Positions 63,849 to 64,000 of a stretch of 64,000 nt of DNA are shown in pieces. The notes under the pieces are model-generated. The model saw only the letters and a list, made by a program, of their open reading frames with translations, made no database searches and was not told the origin of the DNA. Position numbers and translations under genes: made by a program. Source of the DNA: Ascarosepion bandense. Its lineage: Eukaryota; Mollusca; Cephalopoda; Sepiida; Sepiidae. The stretch's first letter is position 1; each line of letters begins with the position of its first letter. The stretch covers positions 3,324,501-3,388,500 of the forward strand of contig JBBBDQ010000350.1 of the NCBI GenBank assembly GCA_037127315.1, in the 5' to 3' direction.

Positions 63849-64000
63849 ATACTAGGGGCTAGAAAATCCATTCTTACCTTTGATAATTCCACTTGGACGA
63901 AAGGGCCTAAAGATAGTTTTGATGTCCCTATGGGAGCGTATGATTCAGCCCAGGTAGCAGATCTAATAGGTATATATATTTTAGATATTTTAAGTAGATT
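63849..64000 (+). CDS. Penelope-like reverse transcriptase, partial, open to the window edge
   Basis: Fifty codons without a stop: ILGARKSILTFDNSTWTKGP, KDSFDVPMGAYDSAQVADLI, GIYILDILSR. This is the block before the catalytic YxDD box of Penelope-like RTs and matches about 1655-1800 in this window. Here the Trp that is a TGA in that copy is intact. The upstream part of the protein is not in frame before 63849, so it is either 5'-truncated or joined through a shift. It continues past 64000 and may be a younger, possibly functional copy. Confidence 0.8.
   Translation, partial: MLGARKSILTFDNSTWTKGPKDSFDVPMGAYDSAQVADLIGIYILDILSR

Overview
The window looks like animal nuclear DNA, most likely from a mollusc and probably a cephalopod such as an octopus. 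This is an inference from four things: an AT-rich sequence packed with dinucleotide and tetranucleotide microsatellites; about fourteen copies of a roughly 315-base tRNA-derived SINE of the type described in octopus; many LINE, Penelope-like and Helitron fragments; and one host gene with a 23-kb intron. No bacterial gene, operon or CRISPR array is present.

The only host gene I recognise is a secreted cyclophilin-type peptidyl-prolyl isomerase on the + strand. One exon is at 30670-30934 (signal peptide and start of the domain). The next is at 54362-54455 (the HRVV...FVIQMGD core). The rest of the gene lies beyond 64000. Nearly everything between these exons is transposon debris inside one intron.

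Layout. 0-3.4 kb: a Penelope-like element (PLE) with reverse transcriptase and GIY-YIG parts, broken by a Helitron and flanked by hammerhead-bearing short elements. 3.4-6.7 kb: low-complexity DNA. 6.8-10.6 kb: SINEs, two degenerate copies of a YADD-type LINE, and a PLE endonuclease end split by a SINE. 10.6-13.2 kb: a Helitron with a hammerhead element inside it, then a tandem hammerhead array. 13-19 kb: microsatellites, SINEs and a Helitron. 19-23 kb: tandemly repeated unknown DNA carrying two solo LTRs, one with four 221-base internal repeats. 23.7-29.5 kb: nested Helitrons and LINE ends. 30-30.4 kb: a PLE N-terminal fragment beside cyclophilin exon 1. 31.5-46.3 kb: LINE 3' ends with a mobile 142-base minisatellite, SINEs, a Helitron, RTE-type LINEs, an unclassified retroposon and a Tc1-derived MITE. 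47-50.6 kb: SINE, hammerhead elements and a 52-base tandem repeat. 54-58.9 kb: cyclophilin exon 2, the best-preserved LINE, a PLE inverted repeat and a near-complete mariner. 59-64 kb: PLE ends, another hammerhead element, SINEs, a tRNA-like gene and a fresh PLE reverse transcriptase running off the window.

The most notable pattern is recurrent hammerhead ribozyme motifs (three sequence families, about a dozen copies). Two families sit just downstream of a tRNA-like Pol III promoter and close to PLE coding remnants. The suggested biology is self-cleaving, Pol III-transcribed short retroelements that borrow the PLE machinery. Hammerheads in PLEs and retrozymes are known; the tRNA-head plus hammerhead-tail composite seen here is what deserves testing.
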